Below, one piece after another: positions 1 to 8,035 of a stretch of 64,000 nucleotides of DNA. A model generated the notes under the pieces. The model made no database searches, was not told the origin of the DNA, and saw only the letters and a program-made list of their open reading frames with translations. Source of the DNA: Lysobacterales bacterium (GTDB lineage: Bacteria; Pseudomonadota; Gammaproteobacteria; Xanthomonadales; SZUA-5); NCBI GenBank assembly GCA_019187485.1, contig JABAQR010000030.1:1-64000 (forward strand), read 5' to 3'. The number at the start of each line of letters is the position of its first letter. The first letter of the stretch is position 1. A program made the position numbers and the translations under genes.

Positions 1-2
1 CT

Positions 3-617
3 GCGGCCGCGGTCTTCGAAGACCCGCAGGCGACGCCAAGCGCGCCGGCTGCCAGTGCCCCGGCGGTTTCACCGGCGCAGGCGACTGCCCCCGCGGCGAG
101 CGCCGCCACCGCTCCCGCTGCGGTTGCCACAACCACGTCCGCACCGGCCGCGAGCCCCGCGCCCGCGACGTCCACGTCCGCCCAGACCGCGGTCGCCGCT
201 CCGCCCGCGTCGGCGGGCGCCGACATCGCCCCGGCACACGCTAGCCCGGCAGGCTGGATCTGGCCGACCCACGGCAAGGTGGTCGCGAGCTACGCCAGCG
301 GCGACCCGACGCGCCAAGGCATCGACATCGCCGGCGAACCCGGTCAGTCCGTGCGCGCCGCACGCGATGGCGAGGTCGTCTACAGCGGCGCCGGCCTGAT
401 CGGCTACGGTGAGCTCATCATCATCAAGCACTCACCGGAACTGCTGTCCGCCTACGGCCACAACCGCGTGCGCCTGGTCAAGGAGGGCAACAAGGTCAAG
501 TCCGGTCAGAAGATCGCCGAAATGGGCCGCAATGCCGCCAACCGCGTGCTGCTGCACTTCGAGGTGCGCAAGAACGGCAAGCCGGTGGACCCGCTGCCGC
601 TGTTGCCGAGCAGGTGA
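3..617 (+). CDS. nlpD: NlpD-like murein hydrolase activator, M23/LytM domain (5' end missing)
   Basis: The gene runs in from the left edge, so its start and any LysM domain are outside the window. What remains is an Ala/Pro/Thr-rich linker of about 85 residues followed by a LytM (peptidase M23) domain. The zinc-site histidine expected before GIDIAG is replaced (RQGIDIAG), as in E. coli NlpD, while SAYGHN and LLHFEVR are kept. NlpD is an outer-membrane lipoprotein that activates the amidase AmiC at the division septum rather than cutting peptidoglycan itself, and the degenerate site fits that role. The C-terminal PLPLLPSR resembles the NlpD ending. The gene is convergent with smpB. Family assignment is firm; lack of catalysis is inferred from the missing ligand. 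Confidence 0.85.
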   Translation, partial: AAAVFEDPQATPSAPAASAPAVSPAQATAPAASAATAPAAVATTTSAPAASPAPATSTSAQTAVAAPPASAGADIAPAHASPAGWIWPTHGKVVASYASGDPTRQGIDIAGEPGQSVRAARDGEVVYSGAGLIGYGELIIIKHSPELLSAYGHNRVRLVKEGNKVKSGQKIAEMGRNAANRVLLHFEVRKNGKPVDPLPLLPSR

Positions 618-846
618 CGGCACGAGGGCGCCTGGAAGGGACTGGCTTCAGGCATTTCATGGGTCCACGGCGACACCCGCCGCATCGTCCGGCGCTGGTG
701 CTTCCTCGGGGTTTGGCGAGTGGTGATGAGAGCACTCGGCGTTGCGAAGGCCGAAGCGTTGCAGGGTTCCTGGCACGGTCTGGCTTGAATCGATCGCGTG
801 TCCCGGAACGGATGGACAGGTTCCCGGGATCCGGGCGGCAAGACAG
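618..846. other. Convergent gap between nlpD and smpB
   Basis: This spacer separates the 3' ends of nlpD and smpB. It contains a small palindromic stretch around 821-836 (CCCGGGATCCGGG core) but no convincing T-run terminator, tRNA or small gene. tmRNA (ssrA), which often lies near smpB, was looked for and not seen. Confidence 0.5.
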
Positions 847-1329
847 TCACTTGTTGCGCTCACGCATGATCCGTGCCTTGTCGCGCTGCCAGTCGCGCTC
901 CTTTTCGGTGTCGCGCTTGTCGTGCTCTTTCTTGCCCTTCGCAAGGCCGAGCTCGACCTTCACATGCGGGCCTTTCCAGTACAGCGACAGCGGTACCACG
1001 GTGTAGCCCTTGCGCTCGACCGCGCCGATCAGGCGGTTCAGTTCGGCCTTGTGCAGCAACAGCTTGCGGTTGCGCATCTTGTCGGCGACCACATGCGTGG
1101 AGGCCGAGATCAGCGGGGTGATCTGGGCGCCGAACAGGAAGGCCTCGCCGTCCTTGAGCAGCGCATAGCTCTCGCCGAACTGGATGCGGCCGTCGCGCAG
1201 GCTCTTGACCTCCCAGCCCTGCAGCACGATGCCGGCTTCCATGCGTTCGTCGATGTGGTAGTCGAAGCGAGCGCGCTTGTTCACCGCGATGACTCCGCCG
1301 CGTGCGCTATCTTTGTTCTTCTTTCCCAT
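847..1329 (-). CDS. smpB: SsrA-binding protein SmpB
   Basis: SmpB binds tmRNA and brings it to stalled ribosomes for trans-translation. The 160-residue product has the family's usual length and hallmarks: [10 protein letters not shown] near the start, [11 protein letters not shown], the [15 protein letters not shown] segment, and a basic C-terminal tail with RDTEKERDW that enters the decoding centre. The start chosen is MGKKNKDS at 1329; the frame is open further upstream, but that part lacks family similarity. The start codon lies within CATG at 1327-1330, so this gene and the divergent ratA have essentially no intergenic space. Confidence 0.97.
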   Translation of the reverse strand: MGKKNKDSARGGVIAVNKRARFDYHIDERMEAGIVLQGWEVKSLRDGRIQFGESYALLKDGEAFLFGAQITPLISASTHVVADKMRNRKLLLHKAELNRLIGAVERKGYTVVPLSLYWKGPHVKVELGLAKGKKEHDKRDTEKERDWQRDKARIMRERNK

Positions 1330-1342
1330 GATCTTGCGTTCG

Positions 1343-1843
1343 ATGCAGAGCCCACCATCTTCGCCCGATGCGGCCTTCGCTGCCAAGTCCGGTGCGGCGC
1401 GTTCGGAAGTGCGGGTTCAGCGTCGGGCGCTGGTGCCGTATCCGCGCGAACGCATGTACGCGCTGGTGGCGGATGTCGAGCGCTATCCGAATTGGTTCGA
1501 CTGGTGCACCGGTGCGCGAGTGCTGGCCAGAGAGCGGGCACGCGTCCAGGCCGAGCTGTCGGTGCGGATGGCCGGCATCGCGATGAGCTTCTCCACCGAC
1601 AACCTGGAGTCGCCTCCGGAACGCATCGATATCGCTCTGCTTTCCGGACCGTTCCGGCGCCTCTCGGGTCACTGGGCCTTCCAGTCGATCGGCGAGTCTG
1701 GCAGTCGCGTCGTCCTCGATCTTGGTTTCGAGGTCGGTTCCGGCCTGCTCGCCGGTGCGCTCGCCATTGGGTTCCGCCAAGTTGCGGATCGTATGGTCGA
1801 CGATTTCTGCCGGGTCGCGCGCATCGAGTCCGGGCGTGGCTGA
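1343..1843 (+). CDS. ratA: RatA / Coq10-like START-domain protein
   Basis: A protein of the polyketide cyclase/START-like fold (RatA, Coq10 family). Family features seen are [25 protein letters not shown] near the N-terminus, the [10 protein letters not shown] strand, and the C-terminal helix [20 protein letters not shown]. coli RatA was described as an inhibitor of 70S ribosome association, while Coq10 homologues bind ubiquinone; which applies here cannot be read from sequence. Two starts are possible: 1328, sharing CATG with the smpB start, or 1343 (MQSPPSS), taken here. Its 3' end overlaps rnfH by 8 bases, so the two are probably co-translated. Confidence 0.88.
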   Translation: MQSPPSSPDAAFAAKSGAARSEVRVQRRALVPYPRERMYALVADVERYPNWFDWCTGARVLARERARVQAELSVRMAGIAMSFSTDNLESPPERIDIALLSGPFRRLSGHWAFQSIGESGSRVVLDLGFEVGSGLLAGALAIGFRQVADRMVDDFCRVARIESGRG

Positions 1844-2108
1844 GCGCATCGTCGTGGAAGTGAGTTACGCGTTGCCGCAGCGGCAATGGCTGGTGCGCGT
1901 GGAACTCGCCGCCGGGTCCACGGCCGAACAGGCCTGGCAGGCTTCGGGGCTGGCCGAGCACGCGCCCGATCCACCCGATCTTGGGATTCATGGTCTGGCG
2001 TGCACGGCGGGCACTCCCTTGCGCGAGGGTGATCGCGTGGAAGCCTATCGTCCGCTGGTCTTTGATCCGAAGGAATCGCGCCGGCGTCGGGCCGTCAAAC
2101 GGATCTGA
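1836..2108 (+). CDS. rnfH: RnfH family protein (UPF0125, RatB)
   Basis: A small protein of about 90 residues of the ubiquitin-like RnfH family, usually found next to ratA as here. The GTG start at 1836 ([14 protein letters not shown]) gives the expected N-terminus and overlaps the ratA stop. Visible family features are VSYALPQRQ, the DLGIHGLACTAGTPLREGDRVEAYRPL segment (beta-grasp strands) and a basic tail RRRRAVKRI. The function is not established. It is convergent with bamE, 8 bases away. Confidence 0.9.
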   Translation: MAERIVVEVSYALPQRQWLVRVELAAGSTAEQAWQASGLAEHAPDPPDLGIHGLACTAGTPLREGDRVEAYRPLVFDPKESRRRRAVKRI

Positions 2109-2116
2109 AGCCGACG

Positions 2117-2491
2117 TCAACCCTGATCTTCATCCTCATCGCCGACCGGCGATTCTGGATCGCTGCCTTTGGCATGCACGCCCTTGCCGGGCTCGTAGTC
2201 GCCCTCGATCCGCACCAGCACGTTGTCGTCGAAGACTACCGTCAGGCGCTTCAGGTCGATCTCGCCTTCGCCATCCTTGTAGCTCGAGACATAGTCCCAG
2301 CGGTCGTCGTGGAAGGGGCTTTGCAGCGCAGGTGTGCCGAGCACCAGCATCACCTGACGCTTGGTCATGCCGGGTTTCAGCGCGTCCACCTGGTCGGTCT
2401 CGAGCAGGTTGCCCTGCTGCACGGACTGCTTGTAGAGCAGGCCGCACCCGGAGACGACGAGGGCCAGGAGCAGGGCAAGGATCGCGCGCAT
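2117..2491 (-). CDS. bamE: Outer membrane protein assembly factor BamE
   Basis: A lipoprotein of the beta-barrel assembly machinery. The 124-residue product begins with a lipoprotein signal (LVVSGC, modified Cys16), followed by LLYKQSVQQGN and the family signature LKPGMTKRQVMLVLGTP, and the FHDDRWDYV strand with the YKDGEGE turn. The C-terminus is acidic (DEDEDQG). It is divergent from fur across a 79-base gap, an arrangement known in pseudomonads and Xanthomonas (where the gene is called omlA), suggesting overlapping promoters. Confidence 0.96.
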   Translation of the reverse strand: MRAILALLLALVVSGCGLLYKQSVQQGNLLETDQVDALKPGMTKRQVMLVLGTPALQSPFHDDRWDYVSSYKDGEGEIDLKRLTVVFDDNVLVRIEGDYEPGKGVHAKGSDPESPVGDEDEDQG

Positions 2492-2570
2492 CGACAGTCC
2501 ATCGGCAACAGGAAGCGGTGGATAATACAGACGCAGGCCGAACCCAATCCCAACACGAGGTCAATTCCCA

Positions 2571-3002
2571 ATGCCGCATCGAGCCGAGCGAGTCGTCGAG
2601 AGCCAGGACCTGCGCAAGGTGGGCCTGAAGGTCACCCACCCGCGCATGCGCATCCTGGATATCCTCGGCAGCGCGCAGAAGAAGCACATGACGGCCGAGG
2701 ACGTCTACCGCGTGTTGCTGGAACAGGGGGATGACATTGGCCTGGCAACGGTCTACCGCGTGCTCAACCAATTCGAGGCCGCCGGCATCGTGGTGCGTCA
2801 CCACTTCGAAGGGGGCCAGTCGGTGTACGAACTCGATCAGGGCGGTCATCACGACCACATGGTCTGCATCGAGACCGGCAAGGTGATCGAGTTTCAGAAC
2901 GCAGAGATCGAAAGTTTGCAGCGCGAGATCGCGGAGAAGTACGGTTACGAACTGGAAGACCACAGCCTGGTGCTGTACGTGCGGCCAAAGAAAGCCCGCT
3001 GA
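2571..3002 (+). CDS. fur: Ferric uptake regulator Fur
   Basis: Iron-responsive repressor. The winged helix is seen in LKVTHPRMRILDILG and DIGLATVYRVLNQFEAAGIV, and the metal-binding segment in HHFEGGQSVYEL and GGHHDHMVC. The first CxxC of E. coli-type Fur is reduced to one cysteine (VCIETGK) and the second pair is absent, so the structural zinc site is not of the usual Cys4 type; this matches my recollection of xanthomonad Fur proteins (HMVDVDTGK). The ATG at 2571 gives MPHRAERVVESQDLRKVG; a shorter start nearer DLRKVG is possible. A -10-like GATAAT lies at 2521-2526, without a well-spaced -35. Confidence 0.96.
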   Translation: MPHRAERVVESQDLRKVGLKVTHPRMRILDILGSAQKKHMTAEDVYRVLLEQGDDIGLATVYRVLNQFEAAGIVVRHHFEGGQSVYELDQGGHHDHMVCIETGKVIEFQNAEIESLQREIAEKYGYELEDHSLVLYVRPKKAR

Positions 3003-3099
3003 GCGCGCTTGCGCTGCCGCGGGTCAAGGCACCGGCGGGCCGAGCGATTAGACTGAGGCCCACAGGCGCCCAGGCTTGGCGCCGTGGAGCTTCAGGCGC

Positions 3100-3657
3100 G
3101 TGGCGGAGGGCGGTCCCATCGCGGTGCAGTTGCGGCAGGCGCGCGGCGGCGATGCTGCAGCGCTGGACCGGCTGCTGCCGCTGATCTACGAGGAACTCAA
3201 GCGCATCGCGCGCGGGCTGATGCGCGCGGAGCGCTCGGACCACACCTTGCAGACGACCGCGCTGGTGCACGAGGCGTGGCTGCGCATGCGCGGCCAGGAC
3301 GCTGCGGAGAGCGGGGACCGGCTGTACTTTTTCAGCCTGGCGGCGACCATGATGCGGCGCGTGCTGGTCAATCACGCGCGCGACCGCGCCGCAGCCAAGC
3401 GCGGCGATGGCATCGAGCGGCTCAGCCTGTCCGCGGTGGAATCCATGGCGGCGGTCGAGTTCGACGTCATCGGCCTGCACGAGGCGCTCGAAGCGCTGGC
3501 GCGGCTGGACACGCGCCAGGCCAAAGTGGTCGAGATGAAGTTCTTCGCCGGCCTCGAGCTTTCGGAGATCGCCGAGCTCCTTGGCATCTCGCTGGCGACG
3601 GTCAAGCGCGACTGGAGCATGGCGCGCCTGTGGCTGTCGCGCGAGCTGTCGCCATGA
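3100..3657 (+). CDS. ECF-family sigma factor (TIGR02999-like) paired with a kinase
   Basis: An extracytoplasmic-function sigma factor of about 185 residues. Region 2 is seen in LLPLIYEELKRIARGLMR and YFFSLAATMMRRVLVNHARDR, and region 4 in LSEIAELLGISLATVKRDWSMARLWLSREL. The kinase-linked type is recognised from TLQTTALVHEAWLRM, typical of the ECF subfamily annotated TIGR02999. Its TGA overlaps the ATG of the kinase (ATGA at 3654-3657), implying coupled translation and a shared circuit. In Xanthomonas citri an analogous ECF/kinase pair (EcfK/PknS) controls a type VI secretion system; whether this pair does so is unknown. The start is uncertain: GTG 3100 is used, and TTG 3076 and GTG 3124 are in frame. 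Confidence 0.9.
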   Translation: MAEGGPIAVQLRQARGGDAAALDRLLPLIYEELKRIARGLMRAERSDHTLQTTALVHEAWLRMRGQDAAESGDRLYFFSLAATMMRRVLVNHARDRAAAKRGDGIERLSLSAVESMAAVEFDVIGLHEALEALARLDTRQAKVVEMKFFAGLELSEIAELLGISLATVKRDWSMARLWLSRELSP

Positions 3658-6422
3658 GTTCGCGGTCCGATCCGGACCAGTGGCGCCAGGTCCAAGCGGA
3701 GATCGACGTCCTGCTGGCGCTGCCGCCTGGCGGGCGTGCGCAGCGCCTCGCGGAAATCACGGCGCAATCGCCGCAACTGGCGGCGGAACTGGCGGAATTG
3801 CTGGCGCAGGCCGAAAGCCCCGCATTGCCCGAGGCGCTGCCGCCCACCGCCTTGGCGGCCTTCGACGAGGACTGCCGGGTCGGCCAGCGGATCGGTGCTT
3901 TCGCCATCGACGAACGCCTGGGCGAGGGCGGCAACGGCGTGGTCTACCGTGCGCATCGCGTCGGCGAATATGCGCAGACGGTCGCGATCAAACTGCTGCG
4001 CGGCGCGCGCATGGACGCCGCGGGTGCCCGGCGACTGGAACACGAGCGCGACATCCTGGCGCAACTGGACCACCCCGGGATCGTGCGCCTGGTCGACGCC
4101 GGCGTGGCCGACGATGGCCGGCCTTACCTCGCGCTCGAGTTCGTCGCCGGGCAGACGCTGGACGCCTGGCTCAGCTCGGCGCGCCCGGACATCCTGAAGC
4201 GGCTGTCGATCTTCGCGCGGGTGTGCGACGCAGTGGCGTACGCCCACCAGCGCCTGCTGGTCCATCGCGACATCAAGCCGGGCAACCTGATGATCGGCGC
4301 CGATGGCACGCCGAAACTGCTCGATTACGGCATCGCCCGGCTGCTCGACGAGGGCGCCGCGAGCACGCTGACACGCGACTACGGTTCCTCGCTGACGCCC
4401 GCCTATGCGGCACCGGAGCAGTTGCGCGCTGAGCCGGCGACCACCGCGACCGATGTTCATGGCCTCGGAATCATGCTGTTCGAGATGCTGTGCGGCACGC
4501 ACCCTTTTCTGCGCGACGGATGCCACGGCGAGAGCCTGCGCCAGGCGCTGATGCACACGGACGCGCCCTCGATCCTGCGCGAGCCCGGATTGCTGGCGAT
4601 GCCGCGCGCCTGGCGCACGGACCTTGACCGTATCGTCGCCATGGCGCTCGCCAAGGATCCGGGGCGGCGGCATGCCTCGGCGCGTGAACTGGCCGATGAC
4701 GTGCGCGCGGTGCTCGCCGGGCGACCCGTGCGCGCGCGCCGGGCCACGGCGGGCTATGTGCTGCGCCGCTTCGCCGGGCGCAACCGGGTGGCGGTCGCAT
4801 TGGTCGGCGCCAGCCTGCTGGGCCTGGTGTGCGCGAGCGCTCTGGCGCTGTGGCATGCGCGACAGGCGGACGAGGAGCGCGCGCTCGCCGAGCGACGTTT
4901 CGCGCAGGTCCACGCCTTCGCCAACACGGTGCTGTTCGACTACACCGAAGGCATCGCTGCGCTCGCCGGCTCCTTGCCGGTGCAGCGGCGGCTGGTCGCC
5001 GATTCGCTGCGGTACCTCGAGACCCTGCGCCAGGAGGTTGGCGACGACATGGGTCTGGTGCGCGACCTGGTTGCCGCGTACCTGAAGGTCGGGGACCTGC
5101 AGGGCAATCCCTACGGCCCGAACCTGGGCGACCTGGCCGGCGCCGCGATCAGCTACGGCCATGCCGAACGGCAGCTGCAGCGACTGGAGCAGTTGCATGA
5201 TGCGAGCGACGCCTGGCGCCTGCTGCGCGCGCGCCTGCATGCGCGCCAGGCGGAACTGAAGCACCAGGCCGGCGAACTCGCGGTCGCCCGCGCGCTGTTC
5301 GAGCAGTCGCTCGCGGAGTTCGCGGCGCTGCCGGAGGCGCTGCAGGCGCAGGTCGATGTGGTGGTGGAGCGCAGCCAGGTGCTCGATCACCACGGCGACC
5401 TGCTCGGCCGCGAAGGCGCCGCCTCGTTGAATCAGACCGAAGCCGCAAGCGCGCAGTGGACGCAGGCGCGCGCCCTGCGCGATGCCGCATTGCGGCTGCA
5501 TCCGCAGGATCCGCGACTGCGCTTCGGGCGTTACCAGAGCGAGTTGCGCGAGGCCGAGCAGGCCATCGGGCAGGGCGAGATGGACAAGGCAGAGGCCGCG
5601 CTCGGCATCGCCGAGGCGAGCATTTCGGCGCTGGTCCAGGCGCACCCGGACAACAGCATCTATCGCTACGAGCAGGCGCTGGTCTACTCGCGCCAGGTTC
5701 CGGTGCACGAGGCGCTGGGCCGGCTGGATGCGTCCGTCGATGCGGCATTGCGCGCATTCACCAGCACCGAGCAGATGCTGGCGCGCGATCCGGGCAACAG
5801 CATGCTGTGGCAGGCGGTGGCGGCCAGCGCCGGCTGGGCTGCACGCCAGTTGCTCAAGGCCAACCGTCCGGCCGAGGCCGTGCCGGTGGTGGCCCGCCAG
5901 ATCGAGGTGAACCGTCTGTGGGTCGATGCGGCGAAGGACAATCCGGAGGCGCGGTTTTCCCTGTCGCTGGCCCATCGGCGCCAGGGCGAGCTGCGCGAGG
6001 CGATGGGCGATCACGCCGGCGCCATCGCGAGTCACCGCGAGGCGCTGGCGCTGCAATCGACGCTGGTGGCGGTATCGCCGGACTTTGCGCTCGGGCATGC
6101 GCTGTCGCAGCGGCATCTGGGACGCAACCTGGCAGCCGTGGGTGAGCTGCTGCAGGCCCGCGAGGCGCTGCATTCGGCGGCCACGGCGATCGCCGTGCTG
6201 GTCCAGGCCGATCCGGAACTGGCCGGCTACCGCGACCACCTCGCGGAGACCTGGGCGCAACTGGCGGAAGCCTGCTGGCGCACGCCGGCCGACCCCGCGC
6301 AGGCGCGCGAGGCGGCGCAGGCGGCACTGTCGGCGTGGGACGAGCTGGCGCGCGATGAGGCGCTGTCGGTGCCCGCGGCCGCGCGTCGCGACGCGATCCG
6401 CGAGCGCCTGCAAAAAGAGTGA
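3654..6422 (+). CDS. Membrane Ser/Thr protein kinase with C-terminal TPR-like sensor region
   Basis: A 922-residue receptor-like kinase. An N-terminal alpha-helical segment precedes the Hanks-type kinase domain at about 80-350: glycine loop GEGGNG (90-95), lysine K113 in AIK, HRDIKPGN (D206), and DYG (224-226) where most kinases have DFG. The activation segment ends in APE (253-255). A single membrane span follows around residues 378-402, and the remaining roughly 520 residues are all-helical repeats resembling TPRs, predicted outside the cytoplasm. The gene starts inside the stop codon of the sigma factor, so the kinase probably senses a signal and activates it. The DYG change conserves the metal-binding Asp, so activity is expected. 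The ligand is unknown. Confidence 0.92.
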   Translation: MSSRSDPDQWRQVQAEIDVLLALPPGGRAQRLAEITAQSPQLAAELAELLAQAESPALPEALPPTALAAFDEDCRVGQRIGAFAIDERLGEGGNGVVYRAHRVGEYAQTVAIKLLRGARMDAAGARRLEHERDILAQLDHPGIVRLVDAGVADDGRPYLALEFVAGQTLDAWLSSARPDILKRLSIFARVCDAVAYAHQRLLVHRDIKPGNLMIGADGTPKLLDYGIARLLDEGAASTLTRDYGSSLTPAYAAPEQLRAEPATTATDVHGLGIMLFEMLCGTHPFLRDGCHGESLRQALMHTDAPSILREPGLLAMPRAWRTDLDRIVAMALAKDPGRRHASARELADDVRAVLAGRPVRARRATAGYVLRRFAGRNRVAVALVGASLLGLVCASALALWHARQADEERALAERRFAQVHAFANTVLFDYTEGIAALAGSLPVQRRLVADSLRYLETLRQEVGDDMGLVRDLVAAYLKVGDLQGNPYGPNLGDLAGAAISYGHAERQLQRLEQLHDASDAWRLLRARLHARQAELKHQAGELAVARALFEQSLAEFAALPEALQAQVDVVVERSQVLDHHGDLLGREGAASLNQTEAASAQWTQARALRDAALRLHPQDPRLRFGRYQSELREAEQAIGQGEMDKAEAALGIAEASISALVQAHPDNSIYRYEQALVYSRQVPVHEALGRLDASVDAALRAFTSTEQMLARDPGNSMLWQAVAASAGWAARQLLKANRPAEAVPVVARQIEVNRLWVDAAKDNPEARFSLSLAHRRQGELREAMGDHAGAIASHREALALQSTLVAVSPDFALGHALSQRHLGRNLAAVGELLQAREALHSAATAIAVLVQADPELAGYRDHLAETWAQLAEACWRTPADPAQAREAAQAALSAWDELARDEALSVPAAARRDAIRERLQKE

Positions 6423-6494
6423 GCCGTTTCGCTGCGGTTTCGTGCGTGTACCTGCAGACGACGCCATGGGCTGGCGTCAGAACAGGGGACCCAG

Positions 6495-7928
6495 ATGACG
6501 GCACACTCAGCGACGCGGATCCGCAACCGATCTTCCCGATGCCGTCCAGCGCAGGCTTTCGCGGTCGCGCTGGCGCTTTGCATCATGGCCTCGCAGGGCG
6601 GAGCACAGGGTGGGCCATGGAGCGCGCCGCAGGTGCTGCACGTGGCCAATCCACAGGAGGTAACTGAAGTCGATGCCGCGATCGACGATGCCGCCCGGAT
6701 CCAGGTGCTGCATGCCCGCTACACCACCTCACCGCCAACCCGCACGGTGTGGGCCTCGCAATGGACCGGCAGCGCGTGGACCGCGGCGCAGCGCCTCACG
6801 CCATCCGAGGATGCCTTGAACCCTGCGGTGGCGCTGGACCCGGTGAGTGGACAGGGCTACGCCACCTGGGGGGATTACGACGACACGCTGTTCACGACCA
6901 CCATCGCCGAGTCGCGCTTCGACGGCAACCAGTGGTTGCCGCAAGCCACACCTGCCTGGGGCACGCCGGGCGCCAGCTACGAGGGCTACAACATCCTGGC
7001 TGCCGACCGCATGGGCCGGGTCTTCGCGCTGTACCAGAAGTTCGTGGGCGGCCGCACGCGCGCGGCCGGCGCGGTACGCACCACCGGTGGCTGGAGCGCA
7101 GGCACCCTGCTGTCGAACCAGTCCGGTGAGGTGGCTTCGACTACCCCGGTGCTGGCCGTCAATGCCGCCGGCCTCGCGGCGGCGGCATGGGTCGACGTGG
7201 ATGTGGTCTCCGGCGAATCGCGCATGTACGTCGCGCTGGGCACGTCGGCCGCCTGGGGCGCACCGCAGCAGATGGCCTTCAACCCCAATGTCGACGCCGC
7301 GCTCCCGCGGGTCGCAGTGGCCGACAACGGCCAGGTATTCCTGGTCTGGTACGAGCCCGTCGGCGGCGTGATCTACCGCAGTTACTTCAGCCACTACGAC
7401 GGCAGCCAGTGGTCGGCCCCGGCGCGCCTGGATCACCTCAGTTCGAGCGCGCTGGCCGTGGATGTGGCCGTCGGTGCCGGTGGTGATGTCTGGGCGGTCT
7501 ACACCCAGGAAACCGACATCCCCGGCGCGGTCGGCCTGTGGGCGCGCCGCTGGACGGGCAGCGGATGGGCCGCCCCGGTGATGGTCAATACCGCCAGCCT
7601 GGGCTTTCTGCTCGGCAGCCACCGCGTGATGGTCGACCAGCACGGACGCGTACTCATCGTCTATTACGCATTCGACAGCTTCAGTACCTTCAAGACCGTC
7701 TACTACAGCTACTGGGACGGCAGCCAGTGGGAGGACTCCGTGGTCGACATCGGAGCCAACGGCTTCAACCGCCCGCAGAAAGTCGCCATGAACCGCAGCG
7801 GCCATGCGCTGGTGGTCTGGGACAACACGACGAGCACATCGCCAGCGGCTCTTCACGATCTGCGAGTCGCGCGCTTCACCCCGCCGCCGCCCGGGCCGAT
7901 GTTCGCCAGTGGTTTCGAGGGTCCGTGA
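6495..7928 (+). CDS. Exported protein with repeated W-x-G-x-x-W blades and FASGFE tail
   Basis: I do not recognise a named family. The 477-residue product has an arginine-rich N-terminus and a signal-peptide-like segment (AFAVALALCIMASQGGAQG). The body repeats short motifs of the kind WTGSAWTAAQ, FDGNQWLPQ, YDGSQWSAP, WTGSGWAAP and WDGSQWEDS, about every 50 residues, alternating with AxxxxGxxxAxW strands; this suggests a beta-propeller of the sialidase/BNR-like kind. The C-terminus is PPPPGPMFASGFEGP, close to the NLFANGFE end of the subtilase at 25215-27494. It follows the kinase by 72 bases with a good ribosome site (AGGGGA), so it may belong to the sigma factor/kinase regulon. Function unknown. 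Confidence 0.8.
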   Translation: MTAHSATRIRNRSSRCRPAQAFAVALALCIMASQGGAQGGPWSAPQVLHVANPQEVTEVDAAIDDAARIQVLHARYTTSPPTRTVWASQWTGSAWTAAQRLTPSEDALNPAVALDPVSGQGYATWGDYDDTLFTTTIAESRFDGNQWLPQATPAWGTPGASYEGYNILAADRMGRVFALYQKFVGGRTRAAGAVRTTGGWSAGTLLSNQSGEVASTTPVLAVNAAGLAAAAWVDVDVVSGESRMYVALGTSAAWGAPQQMAFNPNVDAALPRVAVADNGQVFLVWYEPVGGVIYRSYFSHYDGSQWSAPARLDHLSSSALAVDVAVGAGGDVWAVYTQETDIPGAVGLWARRWTGSGWAAPVMVNTASLGFLLGSHRVMVDQHGRVLIVYYAFDSFSTFKTVYYSYWDGSQWEDSVVDIGANGFNRPQKVAMNRSGHALVVWDNTTSTSPAALHDLRVARFTPPPPGPMFASGFEGP

Positions 7929-7939
7929 GCAGGAGCGAT

Positions 7940-8030
7940 GTTGGTTTCTGGTGTTGGTGTTGGAAAGAGCCGCGCGTCCGGCATCCGCGGCAAGCCGCTT
8001 TGACCAACACCAACAACCCACACCAACACC
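7940..8030. repeat. Inverted repeat with GGTGTT tandem arms (element A)
   Basis: The left arm at 7950-7963 is G/T-rich (GGTGTTGGTGTTGG) and is answered by the complementary CCAACACCAACA at 8004-8015 and CACCAACACC at 8021-8030. The loop is about 40 bases. It fills the convergent gap between the exported protein gene and recN, and may act as a terminator for one or both genes. It shares architecture but not sequence with elements B to J in this window. Confidence 0.75.
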
Positions 8031-8035
8031 GCTCT

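Noticed and set aside
3-617. Active M23 endopeptidase
   Set aside because: The first zinc-binding histidine is missing as in NlpD, so an activator role is more likely.
618-846. tmRNA gene near smpB
   Set aside because: No tRNA-like ends or tag-peptide coding segment could be found in the gap.
3372-6467. Very long open frame (1031 codons) on the minus strand opposite the kinase gene
   Set aside because: It mirrors the kinase gene in a GC-rich sequence. The product is Arg/Gln/Leu-rich with no family motif, while the plus strand has clear kinase motifs.
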